Assembly: GCF_015714725.1 (NCBI RefSeq)
Contig: NZ_WBKM01000063.1
Location: 1-39,111, forward strand
Length of the DNA: 39,111 bases
Reading direction: 5' to 3'
DNA from: Nostoc sp. WHI
Lineage (GTDB): Bacteria; Cyanobacteriota; Cyanobacteriia; Cyanobacteriales; Nostocaceae
Translations under genes and position numbers: made by a program
In this document: positions 8,776 through 18,315 of the stretch, piece after piece
Layout: each line of letters begins with the position of its first letter
Numbering within the stretch: position 1 is the stretch's first letter
Notes under the pieces: generated by a model
Seen by the model: only the letters and a program-made list of their open reading frames with translations
What the model was told of the DNA's origin: nothing
The model's database searches: none

Positions 8776-9458
8776 AGTTTTCGCACCGATCAGCGATTGG
8801 CAATTTCTTTAATAGCATTAGTAGGGACAATCTAGACCGCTCATCTTTCTTAAACTTGACATACCCAGACTTTAGATGATGATTTTAGCTGGCGGATATC
8901 AGCAGGTGCTAATACTTAACTTATCCAAAGAATATGCTCCTAAGTCAACCCTACAGCCTCATCATAGCTTTTATTGCTCTGTGACTATCCATCGCCAAAG
9001 CAACTAACTCCAACCCTGTCCCCAAAGCATAACCCAAGGATAACTGCGCTATTTACTTTTACTGAATTACCCCATCATCAAAAGGCAGATAATGTTGGTA
9101 TTTATTTAGTTTATAAGTAGGATAGCAACAATTAACTTTAATTAAGAATTAATACTGATTACCTGTGAGGTTGGATTGAACAAGGGATTTAAGCCCCTGG
9201 TCTCACCAAGATTGATTTTGTGTAGTTTCACAAAGAATTGGTATAAAGTAGCAAATATAATTTTGGCAAAAGTAGCTGATAAATGCAGTCCTTTTAAAAA
9301 TTTTCTAATCTCGTTTTCCAGGTTTAGCTCATTGGGAAGGCGGTAGAGCCTCACAGACCTCCTCCCAGCCTGAGGCTGGGGAAGGTACTTAGGTAGTAAT
9401 TAAAATAGCTGTAAGTTGACACAGAAGGGTTTAGCTAGCCCGCTATCAACTTTTGAGC
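8776..9458. other. Intergenic region with a short GC-rich hairpin
   Basis: No supported gene is present. A perfect hairpin lies at 9364-9380 (CCCAGCC, loop TGA, GGCTGGG), about 80 bp downstream of the ndhM stop. It could end the ndhM transcript, but no T-tract follows on either strand. The minus-strand frame at 9142-9354 (70 codons, MRLYRLPNELNLENEIRKF start) has no known similarity that I recognise and no ribosome-binding site, so I do not call it. Confidence 0.5.
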
Positions 9459-9818
9459 TTATTGTTTGTCGTCAATTACAACTTGAGGGACTCCCATGCT
9501 GTAGTTGGTAACGCGGGCAGAAAGATTGTAGCTGAGTTCGCCGAGTTGTAGGAGCGATCGCAGATAATGCTCTAAGTCTGACCCAACACGGCGTAAATTA
9601 TAGTCTGTGAGGTCTGCGCCACTAGATGCTTCTACTAGTTCATCAAATTTTCGGTAAACTTTTTGCAGCACATCTTCATTCCAGTTAAATTCGTTGTCTG
9701 GGTCAATATCTAACGTTAAGACTTGATCACTGGGAACCAGTTCGCCATCCCGGTCAATTTCACCTGCAAAAATGCGGACATGCCGGGTTGTGGACTTGAG
9801 CAGCATCGGGTTATCCAT
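9459..9818 (-). CDS. ndhM: NAD(P)H-quinone oxidoreductase subunit M (NdhM)
   Basis: NdhM is a small peripheral subunit specific to the cyanobacterial and plastid NDH-1 complex, which carries electrons from ferredoxin to plastoquinone in respiration and cyclic electron flow at the thylakoid membrane. The 119-residue product shows the family pattern: [17 protein letters not shown] near the start, then [13 protein letters not shown], then [22 protein letters not shown] and [16 protein letters not shown] near the end. The frame opens with MDNP; the ATG four codons later (9806) gives the start common to the family and is an equally good candidate. The gene stands alone, with long spacers on both sides. 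Confidence 0.93.
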   Translation of the reverse strand: MDNPMLLKSTTRHVRIFAGEIDRDGELVPSDQVLTLDIDPDNEFNWNEDVLQKVYRKFDELVEASSGADLTDYNLRRVGSDLEHYLRSLLQLGELSYNLSARVTNYSMGVPQVVIDDKQ

Positions 9819-10707
9819 AAAAAGGTGTAAGGGTTGGGTGGATTACACTGAAATTATTGTAAACGTTATATTTGAGCTTGAATGCTCTCAATTTACAAGC
9901 TTTGAAGGCAGTTTTAAAAGGGTAGATTAAATGGGCATAAGTAAAAATATCACCTGTACTGATTAGCTTACTGCTTCTATTAAGAGTTGAAGTTTGATCT
10001 ACCTGCTAGTACTGACAGTAGTCGCCTTCTTCTCATACCCCAATTACTGGGTAAAGTATTTTTATTTAAGAAATGCAAACAAGCCTGACGGTATCCGAAT
10101 CTTGCCTATTACCAAGCTTTTTGTAATCATCAGACCTAAAAGCCAGTAGAGTTAGGTGTTCGATTGGAACAATTTGATCTGTGTACATTTTTTTATAGAG
10201 AACAAAATTTTTTACTTTAATAACTATGCTCATAAATTTTTCCTGAATTTACTGCTGAAAAAAACGTACATCTAGTAATTTTACGGAATAGCGCTACACT
10301 CACCTCTGGCTTTAATAAAATGAAAAAACTTAAGCGGTTTTACTTACGTATAAACACCACAAATAGAGTAACAAGTCAAACTGTTATTGACGTTCAGATA
10401 AAGTTGATGTAGAAACCTTTAAAAAGCTCGAACAACTTCTTACAGAAACTTTATTGTGTAGAATTTTAAAAACTGAATAATAGTTATGGCTTACCATAAG
10501 CTACATCTAGTACAGGAACATCAAAATCTAGACAGTGAAAATTTAGGTTGAAAATAAAACACAGGAGAGGGAAATGGAATACAAAGGTGATGGATGAAGA
10601 AAAATTCTTAATTCAAGCACTTTGGATTCAAAAGAGATATAAAGAATTTTTGCTGGACATCTACCTCCTTACCCTCATGACCACCAAGTAAAGGAATCTC
10701 AATAGCT
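9819..10707. other. Long AT-rich spacer with possible small ORFs
   Basis: This 889 bp spacer holds no clear gene. Two small plus-strand frames deserve a note. One runs from 10320 to 10412 (30 codons, MKKLKRFYLRINTTN); directly after it, in another frame, comes a protein-like stretch ending ETFKKLEQLLTETLLCRIL near 10480, as if a small gene had been frameshifted. The other runs from 10590 to 10691 (33 codons, MDEEKFLIQALWIQKRYKEF) and ends 16 bp before the next gene. Neither can be assigned, and both could be chance. Confidence 0.35.
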
Positions 10708-10992
10708 ATGAACTCCAAAGCATTACCACGCCAGATAAATAATCTCGAAGTAGGTGTTTATGAGTGCGAAATACATCTCAAATTCCGGTTGATTGAAGAA
10801 AAGAGTCTATTGAGCGATCGCGAACAATTGTTACAGGTGCTACTTGATGCTTTGACCGAAGGTTCTGACGACTTTCTAGAGACGCTGCAAGCCTCCGTTA
10901 AAGCGCAGGAAGTATCCGAGTTTAAAGCCTCACATCAAATGCGACGCCAGCTAATGCGCTTGCGTAATACTGCCGACAATCCCCAAACTTAA
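10708..10992 (+). CDS. Conserved small cytoplasmic protein of unknown function
   Basis: The 94-residue product has a short beta-like start (NNLEVGVYECEIHLKFRLIEEK) followed by helices (LSDREQLLQVLLDALTEGSDDFLETLQASVKAQEV) and a basic end (SHQMRRQLMRLRN). There is no signal peptide, membrane segment or metal motif. AAAGGA lies about 12 bases upstream of the ATG, and the sequence composition looks genuinely coding, including a HIP1 site. I cannot name the family. It stands alone between two long spacers, so context gives no function. Confidence 0.7.
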   Translation: MNSKALPRQINNLEVGVYECEIHLKFRLIEEKSLLSDREQLLQVLLDALTEGSDDFLETLQASVKAQEVSEFKASHQMRRQLMRLRNTADNPQT

Positions 10993-11553
10993 AAGTGTAA
11001 TTTAAGTAGTGAAAAAAACGTAAATTGGGCATCAAATCAAATGTAGATTTTATGCCCCTGTTGCAATAAAAACTAAGCAGAAAGTAGAATTCATAAAATA
11101 TTGTGATTTCTACTTTGTGAAAGTCTTATTTAGCAGCACAAAGTCCCAGGAACAGTTTCCTCTATTAAAAACTTTGTAGCAAAGGGTACTGGTAGAATCT
11201 GAAAGCAAAATCAGCCGGGTGCATTTTACCGAGTTTTTATCAAAACATTGCAGGAAGAACAAAATCCTGTGTCTTTACAGATGGGGAATTGGACAACAGG
11301 CACAAATCAAATGAAAACCTAAAAGACTAAAGTAAAAAGAAATAACCTTTTTTTTAGCTTTTTGCTTTACCTAAGTGTCTGATTTGCTGAAATACTTATG
11401 TTTTATCTATTACTGGTAATAGGTCATGGTTTAACACCCAGCTACCTATTGCCAATTACCCATGAGCAGGGGAGCAGGGGGGAAAGAGGTAATTTTCATT
11501 CTCCCCCTTGCACCCTGCCCCCTGCCCCTCTGCCTCTTCTCAATGCCTCATGC
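10993..11553. other. Intergenic spacer with G-rich/C-rich repeat
   Basis: No gene is seen. At about 11464-11540 a (GGAGCAG)-type G-rich run is followed by complementary CCCTGCC-type units, another heptamer repeat able to fold back on itself. It lies directly downstream of the rre1 stop and could work as a transcript end. The short frame at 11462-11788 is largely the shadow of rre1. Confidence 0.5.
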
Positions 11554-12249
11554 CTATTTAGCAAGACCGTGTTCTAAAGCAAAACGAACTAACTCTGTAC
11601 GGCTATTAGTGCCAGTTTTACTAAACAATCGGCTAACGTACTTTTCTACATTGCGGACGCTGGTTTCCAAGCGACGGGCGATTTCTTTGTTCATCAACCC
11701 TTCAGCGACCAAGTTTAAAACACTTTGTTCTCTAGGGGTCAAATCAATTTTGAAAGGAGCTGGCGATTGGGAAATGGCATTTCTTTGAGTTAACAATGCC
11801 TTAATTTGGGCAATCTGATTGGCTAGTTCAGCAATATCAGGGGTTTCAGCGTCATCTCCCGTACTTGCGGACTTAGCGGCGCGGCGGGCTAGCAAATTTT
11901 CGACTATAGCCACCAACTCGTCTGGATCGAAGGGTTTGGGTAGATAGGCATCAACACCAGCATGATAGCCTTGGATGCGATCGCCTGTCATACCTTTAGC
12001 AGTTAAAAATACTACCGGGAGTGCTTGGAAACGGGGGTCTTCTCGCATTTGCTTGAGGAACTGATAGCCATCCACCTGGGGCATCATGACATCGGAAATC
12101 ACTAAATCAGGTGTATTCATCTGCATCCATTCCCAACCTTCAAGGGCGTTACTGGCGACTTGAACGCTGAAACCGCTCTCTTGCAAATAGTCTTTCACGG
12201 CTTCCCGTATCCCTGGTTCATCATCCACCAGTAACAATTGTGCTGACAT
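11554..12249 (-). CDS. rre1: NarL/LuxR-type response regulator, Rre1/Ycf29 type
   Basis: The product is 231 residues. The N-terminal receiver domain has acidic residues D9-D10, the phospho-acceptor D53 in ISDVMMPQVDGY, T83 in FLTAKG and K105 in LPKPFDPDE. A linker leads to a LuxR/NarL helix-turn-helix (about 168-231: LTPREQSVLNLVAEGLMNKEIARRLETSV). The sequence resembles the cyanobacterial Rre1/Ycf29 regulator, which takes part in stress-responsive transcription with a histidine kinase encoded elsewhere. The MLLVDDEPGIREAV-like start and the EYVSRLFSKTGTNSRTELVRFALEHGL-like ending support this, but the paralogue name is not certain. The gene follows the adenylate cyclase on the same strand, 405 bp away, so a shared transcript is not likely. 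Confidence 0.85.
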   Translation of the reverse strand: MSAQLLLVDDEPGIREAVKDYLQESGFSVQVASNALEGWEWMQMNTPDLVISDVMMPQVDGYQFLKQMREDPRFQALPVVFLTAKGMTGDRIQGYHAGVDAYLPKPFDPDELVAIVENLLARRAAKSASTGDDAETPDIAELANQIAQIKALLTQRNAISQSPAPFKIDLTPREQSVLNLVAEGLMNKEIARRLETSVRNVEKYVSRLFSKTGTNSRTELVRFALEHGLAK

Positions 12250-12654
12250 TTAAAATTTCCTTAAGTTTTCCTTTTTCCAATTTAGCGAAAGTTGGCAGTC
12301 ATTGAACAAGCCAAATTCACCTCTACCGCTCCCAAAGCTTGTAAAGTTGACAAAAAACAGGGTGTAGGGTGTAGGGTTTAGGGTGTAGGGGTTTAAATAA
12401 AAACTTTAGTTCTGAGTTTAAAGCTCAGTTTAAAAAAAGATGTTTTTCGAGACGCAAAGCGCGAGAAAAACAGTGTCCTTGTTACAATCCCACGTTTTTA
12501 AACGTGGGTTCCCCACACCCTACCCCCCACACCCTACCCCCTTTGAAATCTCTGCCTCGATTTAACGTATCGCGGAAGTCCCCACCTTCAATGTACTCGT
12601 AAGGTGGGGATAGGGAGCGATTGTTGATGGAATAGTTTATTTTCTGGAAGTCCC
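12250..12654. other. Spacer with GGGTGTA repeats and two hairpins
   Basis: No gene is present. A run of GGGTGTA/GGGTTTA units (about 12359-12391) is matched by CCCTACC/ACACCC units (about 12513-12541), so the two ends of a 180 bp stretch are complementary. Between them a perfect hairpin occurs at 12489-12508 (CCCACGTTT, loop TT, AAACGTGGG), and a second imperfect one near 12440-12472 (TTTTTCGAGACGC with GCGCGAGAAAAAC). Confidence 0.65.
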
Positions 12655-15237
12655 TTATTTCTCTTCAAATGTCCAGACTCCTTTATCCCAATCTCGCTCT
12701 GTTGGAGGCGATTGTAACCAATGCTGACAACGCAACAGATGCAACATAGCAGCTTTGTCATGGTTGTCTGCTGCCAAAACTTTGGCAAATTCAGCTCTAG
12801 CAAAAGAAAACTGGCGATTGAGATAATACTCGCGCCCTTTGTGATAATGTTCAATCACTTGCAATTTTTCGCTTTCAATCGGATCGGAACGCAAACCCAA
12901 CAGTTCGTATATTGCTACTGGCTCATTTCTGCCTTTGACACGAATGTAATCTAGTTCCCTAGCCCAAATATAATCTTGGCAAGGTTTAAAAGTGTTATGG
13001 CTAATAATAATATCGCAACCATATTGTTTACTAACACTTTCTAATCGGGAGCCAAGATTAACACCATCGCCAATGGCAGTAAATTCCATCCGCTTACTAG
13101 AGCCAATATTCCCACTAATCACGGTATCAGAGTTGATGCCAATGCCGATCTTGATTCTAGGCTTATTAGCTGTATGGCGACGTTCATTAAAATCGTGCAA
13201 GCGGACGCGCATTTCTAAAGATGTTTGCACTGCCATCCAAGCGTGTTCTTCCAACGGTAGGGGAGAACCAAATACAGCCATGATGGCGTCGCCAATGTAT
13301 TTATCAAGAGTGCCTTTGTGTTTAAAGACTGCCTCCACCATTGATTCAAAATATTCGTTGAGCATACTCACCACTTCTTCTGCTTCCAAGTTTTCCGTTA
13401 AAGTGGTGTAGCCACGAATATCCGAAAATAAAATCGAAACTTCTTTGCGATCGCCTCCTAGTTTAGCGTCATCCAATTTCAGCAATTCTTCGGCTAATTC
13501 CTGAGTCATGTAGCGGTACATCGTACTCTTGAGCCGCTTTTCATCACTAATATCTTCCATCACCACCAGCGCCCCACGGATTTGCTCTTGGTCGCTAGCA
13601 TCAGCAATTGTGTTAATCGATAAATTAATACTGTGGTTTTCTGTACCAGTGGTGAGGAGGGTGCGATCGGGGTAATACTGCTCGCGGCCTTTTAAGTCGG
13701 TTGCAAATAAAGCATTGTAATACCACTTGCTAAAGTCACCTTCTTTGATGGCGATCACATCAGTAACTAATTTACCTTCTAAACGGTTTTCTGGTTCCAG
13801 CCCCAGCAAACGTTTGGCACTTTCATTGGCGGCGATAATTAACCCGGCTTTATCAGTGGAAACCACTCCATTAGAAAGACTACGCAAAATGTCCCGTTGC
13901 ATTTGTTCTTGTTGCTTGACTGTGGCAAACAACTGGGCATTGTGCAGCGCTACTCCCGCTTGAATATTAAAAGCTTCCATGAACTCTTCATCGTTGCGGT
14001 CAAAGCTAGCTTGGAAGCAGTCGGGAGCTTTTGGCCAATCAGCCGGATTATAAGGTAGAAAATCTCCTGATTTCTTTTTATTTACTAGTTGGGTAACGCC
14101 AATCAGTTGTTGATCAGCGTTAAATACTGGCATACAAAGCAAGCTACAGGTGCGATAGCCATTTTGCTCGTCGAATTTTCGGGATGTCTCCGAGTCAGGA
14201 TGATCGTACAAATCAAAGGCAATATTCAGTTTCTTGCCAGAAACCGCTACTAGACCAGCAAAGCCTTTACCTAAGGGGACTCGCAACTCCTTAATTGAAC
14301 CATCGTCCTGGGTGATTTTCGTCCATAATTCATCGCGATCGCGGTCTATCAACCATAGGGTACTGCGATCGGCATTCATCAGTTCCTTGGCTTCATCCAT
14401 CACCCGTTTCAGGGTGTCTTCTAAGTCGAGACTGCTTTGAGAAAGGGACTTAATCGCCTTCATCAGCGCCGCTACTGCTCTTTGTTTTTGAGTGGCTACA
14501 TAAAAAGAGCGCGATGACTCTAAAATCAGTCGAATCGAAGGCGCAAATTCTTGAAATAATTCTTCGTCAGCACAAACAAAACCTTTGGTATCAATACGCT
14601 CTGCAAGTGGAGTATCTGGATAATTAATAGATTTTAATTTATTTAGTAATTGCACCACTGCAACTAATTGCCCATGTTCATTTAATAGGGGCAAAGCCAG
14701 CATGGTATAAGTGCGGTAGCCAGTTCTTTTTTCTTGTTCTTGGGCAAAATGCGATCGCGGATCACTATAAAAATCAAACGGAATATTGATAACTTGCTTA
14801 AAAGTGGCGACTTCCCCAGCAATGCCTTTATCGGCGGGTATGCGAATTTCTAAAGAGCGATCGCCCTCCCCTTCAGCCAGAATTGACCAGAGTTCTTGTT
14901 TTTCTTCATCCAATAAAAATATCGTCGTCCGGTCTGCCCCCAGTAATTCCCCGGTTTTCAAGGTGATCGAATGCAACATTTCTTGCAGAATGGTTTCAAA
15001 CCCTTGAGAATCAAGCATTGATAGGGTTTGATGGACAATCTGTAATTTTTGCTCGACATCCTTAACGACCTGTTTAAAAGTATCCTGAGTCAGGGGAGCA
15101 AGAAACGTAGAAATAGTTCCTTGTCTTATGGCAAGAGCACCCACAGGAGCAGAATTTACTAATTCGCGGTTTTCTTGGTTGTGAACACCAATAATCAAAT
15201 CGGTGGTCTCCCCACAACTTCCTTGATACACTGACAT
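12655..15237 (-). CDS. cyaB: Class III adenylate cyclase with GAF-GAF-PAS sensor (CyaB1/CyaB2 type)
   Basis: The enzyme makes cAMP from ATP. The 860-residue product has two GAF domains (about 75-245 and 265-440). Each carries the NKFDE signature of cyclic-nucleotide-binding GAFs: N199/K200, F220 and D224/E225 in the first; N386/K387, F412 and D416/E417 in the second. A PAS domain follows (about 445-565), then a class III catalytic domain (about 590-780) with metal-binding D606 (FSDIRG) and D650 (KYIGD), substrate-selecting K646 and T720, and N727/R731 for the transition state. Threonine in place of the usual aspartate marks the IIIb subclass. Length and layout match Anabaena CyaB1 and CyaB2, which are activated by cAMP bound to the GAF pair. 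The last 80 residues include a short TPR-like helical tail. Confidence 0.92.
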   Translation of the reverse strand: MSVYQGSCGETTDLIIGVHNQENRELVNSAPVGALAIRQGTISTFLAPLTQDTFKQVVKDVEQKLQIVHQTLSMLDSQGFETILQEMLHSITLKTGELLGADRTTIFLLDEEKQELWSILAEGEGDRSLEIRIPADKGIAGEVATFKQVINIPFDFYSDPRSHFAQEQEKRTGYRTYTMLALPLLNEHGQLVAVVQLLNKLKSINYPDTPLAERIDTKGFVCADEELFQEFAPSIRLILESSRSFYVATQKQRAVAALMKAIKSLSQSSLDLEDTLKRVMDEAKELMNADRSTLWLIDRDRDELWTKITQDDGSIKELRVPLGKGFAGLVAVSGKKLNIAFDLYDHPDSETSRKFDEQNGYRTCSLLCMPVFNADQQLIGVTQLVNKKKSGDFLPYNPADWPKAPDCFQASFDRNDEEFMEAFNIQAGVALHNAQLFATVKQQEQMQRDILRSLSNGVVSTDKAGLIIAANESAKRLLGLEPENRLEGKLVTDVIAIKEGDFSKWYYNALFATDLKGREQYYPDRTLLTTGTENHSINLSINTIADASDQEQIRGALVVMEDISDEKRLKSTMYRYMTQELAEELLKLDDAKLGGDRKEVSILFSDIRGYTTLTENLEAEEVVSMLNEYFESMVEAVFKHKGTLDKYIGDAIMAVFGSPLPLEEHAWMAVQTSLEMRVRLHDFNERRHTANKPRIKIGIGINSDTVISGNIGSSKRMEFTAIGDGVNLGSRLESVSKQYGCDIIISHNTFKPCQDYIWARELDYIRVKGRNEPVAIYELLGLRSDPIESEKLQVIEHYHKGREYYLNRQFSFARAEFAKVLAADNHDKAAMLHLLRCQHWLQSPPTERDWDKGVWTFEEK

Positions 15238-15318
15238 AACTGGTATTTTATATAACAGGATGAGATTTTAGATTTAAGAATGCAACTTAATTTATGTAAA
15301 TGGTGCTAAAAGCAACAA

Positions 15319-15603
15319 TTGCTTGATATTATCCATAGTTTAATCGCTTGTTCAGCTAGCGTCATCCTGTGGAGGAAAGCGGAGGGCGATTACCAATACC
15401 AACAAGCGTGGCATAATCAAAGTGCAGGTGCAGTGGACATAACTTGCCAATTATCATTAAAAATCCAACTTGAAGATATGCTAGCTCTAGCTCAACTGCG
15501 ATCGCCTACTGTCGCAGATATGCCAGCCCACTTAGCCATTACCTACTTGATCGGTAATGATTATAGAGCTACTGTTATACATAGTTCCCAGACATTCAGT
15601 TAA
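15319..15603 (+). CDS. Doubtful small ORF, possibly a gene remnant
   Basis: The 94-codon frame starts at a TTG with no clear ribosome-binding site. Its central part (VDITCQLSLKIQLEDMLALAQLRSPTVADMPAHLAITYLIGN) looks like real protein sequence and includes a HIP1 site, but I recognise no family. It lies between the divergently oriented cyclase gene and the exported unknown protein. It may be a truncated or decayed gene, or chance. Confidence 0.3.
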   Translation: MLDIIHSLIACSASVILWRKAEGDYQYQQAWHNQSAGAVDITCQLSLKIQLEDMLALAQLRSPTVADMPAHLAITYLIGNDYRATVIHSSQTFS

Positions 15604-15796
15604 AGTAACAGTTTTACTCCTTACCTATGGGCAAGCATCATGCTTACCTCGCTAGATATTCTATTTTTCTACAGATAAAGTTAATTAAAAAGATTAAACA
15701 CAACGGCATATTAGCCAAACATAAATATAAAATCAGATTCAATCTTTGAGTTGAACCCATATTTACGTGGGATTGTAAATCGTCAGGATTATTTTG

Positions 15797-16681
15797 ATGA
15801 AAAAGTTAATGAATAAAGTATTTTTAGGCTTGACAGGTGCATTTTTGGCGGTCGGATACTCCAGTTTGCTGGCTACAGAAATTTCCACACAGAGTCCGTC
15901 AAACTTGAGAAAGAATGTATTAGCTCAATCAGAAACTAACCCAAATGTCAATGAATATCTAGAGAAAAATAAACCTGAAAGTTATAAGGCTCTGAAAAAA
16001 CAATTGGATACAGCTATTGAGGATGCAAAAAAACCAAGCGAAGATAAGGTTGTGAAAAATCTTTGGCCATTGTCAAAAAACAATTCTGAAATCAAGTGGA
16101 GAGAGAATGACGGCAAAATTGAATACCTAATGGCGAGTTGGAAATACGTGAAGAATACAAATGAAGATTGGAAAATAGGTACAAAAAAAAGTATAGCTAA
16201 CCAGACTTGGTTAACAGCAGTTCCTCAAGTTAAGGAATTTTGTGAGAATTGTAAAGGTATAGGAATAAATATTCCTGGTGGTGTCATGCTTTCACTAAGA
16301 TTGCAGCAATATCTAGGCTTAATTTTAAATAGAAATTCAAATAAGACGCATTTTGTAGAAATGTGGGTCAAATCCGAAGATTTAAGTAGACCATGTATTG
16401 ATTCAGAAATTAATGATTCTAGTTGTAATGTTTTACCTATACCTGTTCCTGCTAGTTATCCTATTTTGAAACAGATATACTCAACTTCCTATGCAGTAGG
16501 TAGTCAAGAACATTATCCCTGGACAGGTTTAGGGTACACCTATGATTGGGGAAATCCTAAAAAACCTCGTGAGGGAGCTAGTGAGTTTCTTATTAACGGA
16601 ACTAAAGATAAACCAATAGAAGTAGAAGTTGTTTCTGTCACAGCTACGAAAGAATATTGTAATAATCAATATTTAAAGTGA
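15797..16681 (+). CDS. Exported protein of unknown function
   Basis: From the ATG at 15797 the product is 294 residues. It starts with a basic, hydrophobic signal sequence (MKKLMNKVFLGLTGAFLAVGYSSLLA) and is therefore probably secreted or periplasmic. The mature part is charged and lysine-rich at first (EKNKPESYKALKKQLDTAIEDAKKPSEDK). The C-terminal half has cysteines in CENCKGIG, RPCIDSE, SSCNV and near the end, which could form disulfides. CAGGA lies about nine bases before the start. The gene is much more AT-rich than its neighbours, with frequent AAA, AAT and ATA codons, which hints at a different origin. I recognise no family, and it has no obvious operon partner. Confidence 0.7.
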   Translation: MKKLMNKVFLGLTGAFLAVGYSSLLATEISTQSPSNLRKNVLAQSETNPNVNEYLEKNKPESYKALKKQLDTAIEDAKKPSEDKVVKNLWPLSKNNSEIKWRENDGKIEYLMASWKYVKNTNEDWKIGTKKSIANQTWLTAVPQVKEFCENCKGIGINIPGGVMLSLRLQQYLGLILNRNSNKTHFVEMWVKSEDLSRPCIDSEINDSSCNVLPIPVPASYPILKQIYSTSYAVGSQEHYPWTGLGYTYDWGNPKKPREGASEFLINGTKDKPIEVEVVSVTATKEYCNNQYLK

Positions 16682-16971
16682 GGGGGATATGACCATTTGC
16701 AATAAATAGGAGTGTAATTAGAATTTGTTTGTTATTTGCGCCCATCTGAAAGGTTAATCTATCCCACTAATAAGATTTGTGCATGGGGTTAAACTATAAG
16801 CATTGACTAACTATATGCCTAACTCTGAAGATGATGGGCTGGAGGGATGGACATCATTTCCCTATGCCATAGAGGACGCTAAAGGTTATAGAGAGATATA
16901 AGCATACAAGGCAATAACTTTAGCTATCAAAAAAGCCTTTTATGTGATTTTGAATTGTCTTAAAAGACTAA

Positions 16972-17042
<71 letters not shown>

Positions 17043-17434
17043 ATACCCATGAATTTCTATATTACCAATATCTTACCTAAATTTGCATCCTCTAAGTGAA
17101 GAAATTTTTCAGCTTCTTACCAATCAGAAATTAATAGCCTCTTTGCATCTAGAGAGATACTATCACTGAGTATATAAAGTACATAAAATGATTGATATAG
17201 TCAAGTATTTACACTCCGGCTTACGAGTGTCCTAAAATACAAAGCATCTAATTTATATCTGAGGATTGACCAACAACTTCCTGGTTTTCGCCTGCTGAAG
17301 CTGTATGCCAATAGCAGATGCAAAGCTTGGGTTGAGCAAGTTCCTTATTTTCGTCCAATGTTATTAACTGCTATAGGATATTATAAAAATCAGGAGTTAT
17401 GAGTTTTAACTTCTCACTCTTAACTCCTAACTTG
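17043..17434. other. Spacer with a start-less protein-like frame
   Basis: Between tRNA-Cys and cpcT, a plus-strand frame from 17196 to 17402 (68 codons plus stop) has no ATG, GTG or TTG start except an internal Met near its end. It still reads like protein, with LRIDQQLPGFRLLKLYANS and KAWVEQVPYFRPMLL. It may be a 5'-truncated gene. It ends in a short AACTCCT/GAGTTATGA-type heptamer repeat (17392-17434) that also marks the end of cpcT. Confidence 0.35.
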
Positions 17435-18025
17435 TTACACCTTCACTTCATCAGCAAAACTGCCCCAACGGACAAAGTGAAATGGTCCAGCGATAGACCC
17501 CCAAAGATGTTCATTGGTGTCTAAATCCCTTCCCCTATCAAGGCTGAAAAATTTTTCAGCGTCAATCTCAAATTCATTATCCAGATAAGTATTTTTGCCG
17601 TCACGAATGACAATACAACCTTTACCAGGTTCAACTTTACCTTTGAAGCTCTGACCTGTCCACTCTACAACCATGTTGCAACCTGTCATTTTTCCCAGTT
17701 GGTCAAGGGATAAGACTTTTAGGCGTTCGGGGTCACGGGATGCGCCATAAAACTTTTGTTCTTCTTTAATTGTGTAGTGTTCGATGACAATATGGTTTTC
17801 TGCCTGAATCAACTTCATTACCCGCATCCGGTAGGGTTGATTGAGCATAAAATCATAAGCTTGTTCGAGAAACAAGCTCACCCCAGAGAATAGTTCCAAA
17901 GGTAAGGGACGGATACACACGCGAATGTGGGCATAAAAAGGGGGATTTTCAAAAGCTTGTTCTTGATTGCTAAAGTCAGCCGCCATCCAGCGGGCTAAGG
18001 TGGCGATATCAGTAGAATGAGTCAT
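17435..18025 (-). CDS. cpcT: Phycobiliprotein lyase, CpcT/CpeT family
   Basis: The 196-residue product is a chromophore lyase. Characterised CpcT attaches phycocyanobilin to Cys-153 of beta-phycocyanin (and the equivalent position of beta-phycoerythrocyanin in Anabaena) during phycobilisome assembly. Family features are the LARWMAADFSNQEQAFENPPFYAHIRVCIRPLP opening, EQAYDFMLNQPYRMRV, the FYGASRDPERL strip, LTGCNMVVEW-like MTGCNMVVEWTGQSFKG and a C-terminal LDRGRD..THEHLWGS-like LDRGRDLDTNEHLWGSIAGPF. Length is normal. It is transcribed singly; the upstream 290 bp contains no supported gene. Confidence 0.92.
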   Translation of the reverse strand: MTHSTDIATLARWMAADFSNQEQAFENPPFYAHIRVCIRPLPLELFSGVSLFLEQAYDFMLNQPYRMRVMKLIQAENHIVIEHYTIKEEQKFYGASRDPERLKVLSLDQLGKMTGCNMVVEWTGQSFKGKVEPGKGCIVIRDGKNTYLDNEFEIDAEKFFSLDRGRDLDTNEHLWGSIAGPFHFVRWGSFADEVKV

Positions 18026-18315
18026 TGCAAGATGATAACCAGTTGCTTAAAAATTATCTAGGAGTATTTTGACACTTCTCTGACTGAAAAATCCTAGCTG
18101 TGATACATTCTCTGCCAGACGCTACGCGAACAGTGGGCTTTGCCTATGCAATTTTTTGGATAAATACTATGATTGATACTCCAATCAAAGATATTTTAGC
18201 CGAATTAAATTGCACTCTTGAAAGCAAAAATCTGACGCTACCTGAATCTTCAGAAATTTTAGACTTCCAGTTATTACAGCAGCAGTGCTCCCCGAAAGAA
18301 ACTCGCAAAACCGAA
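18026..18315. other. Spacer between cpcT and the glutathione transferase gene
   Basis: A plus-strand frame crosses this spacer (18100-18492) and its middle part (MIDTPIKDILAELNCTLES) is somewhat protein-like, but the last third lies antisense to the glutathione transferase gene and there is no ribosome-binding site. About 18115-18150 holds a fragment of the GACGCTACGCGAAC palindromic repeat. Confidence 0.4.

Noticed and set aside
9142..9354. 70-codon minus-strand frame near ndhM
   Set aside because: No ribosome-binding site or recognisable similarity; part of a repeat-like spacer. A remnant of a mobile element was considered, but no transposase motif is visible.
16814..16900. 28-codon frame (MPNSEDDGLEGWTSFPYAI)
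   Set aside because: Too short, no ribosome-binding site and no conserved context; possible small remnant but not supportable.
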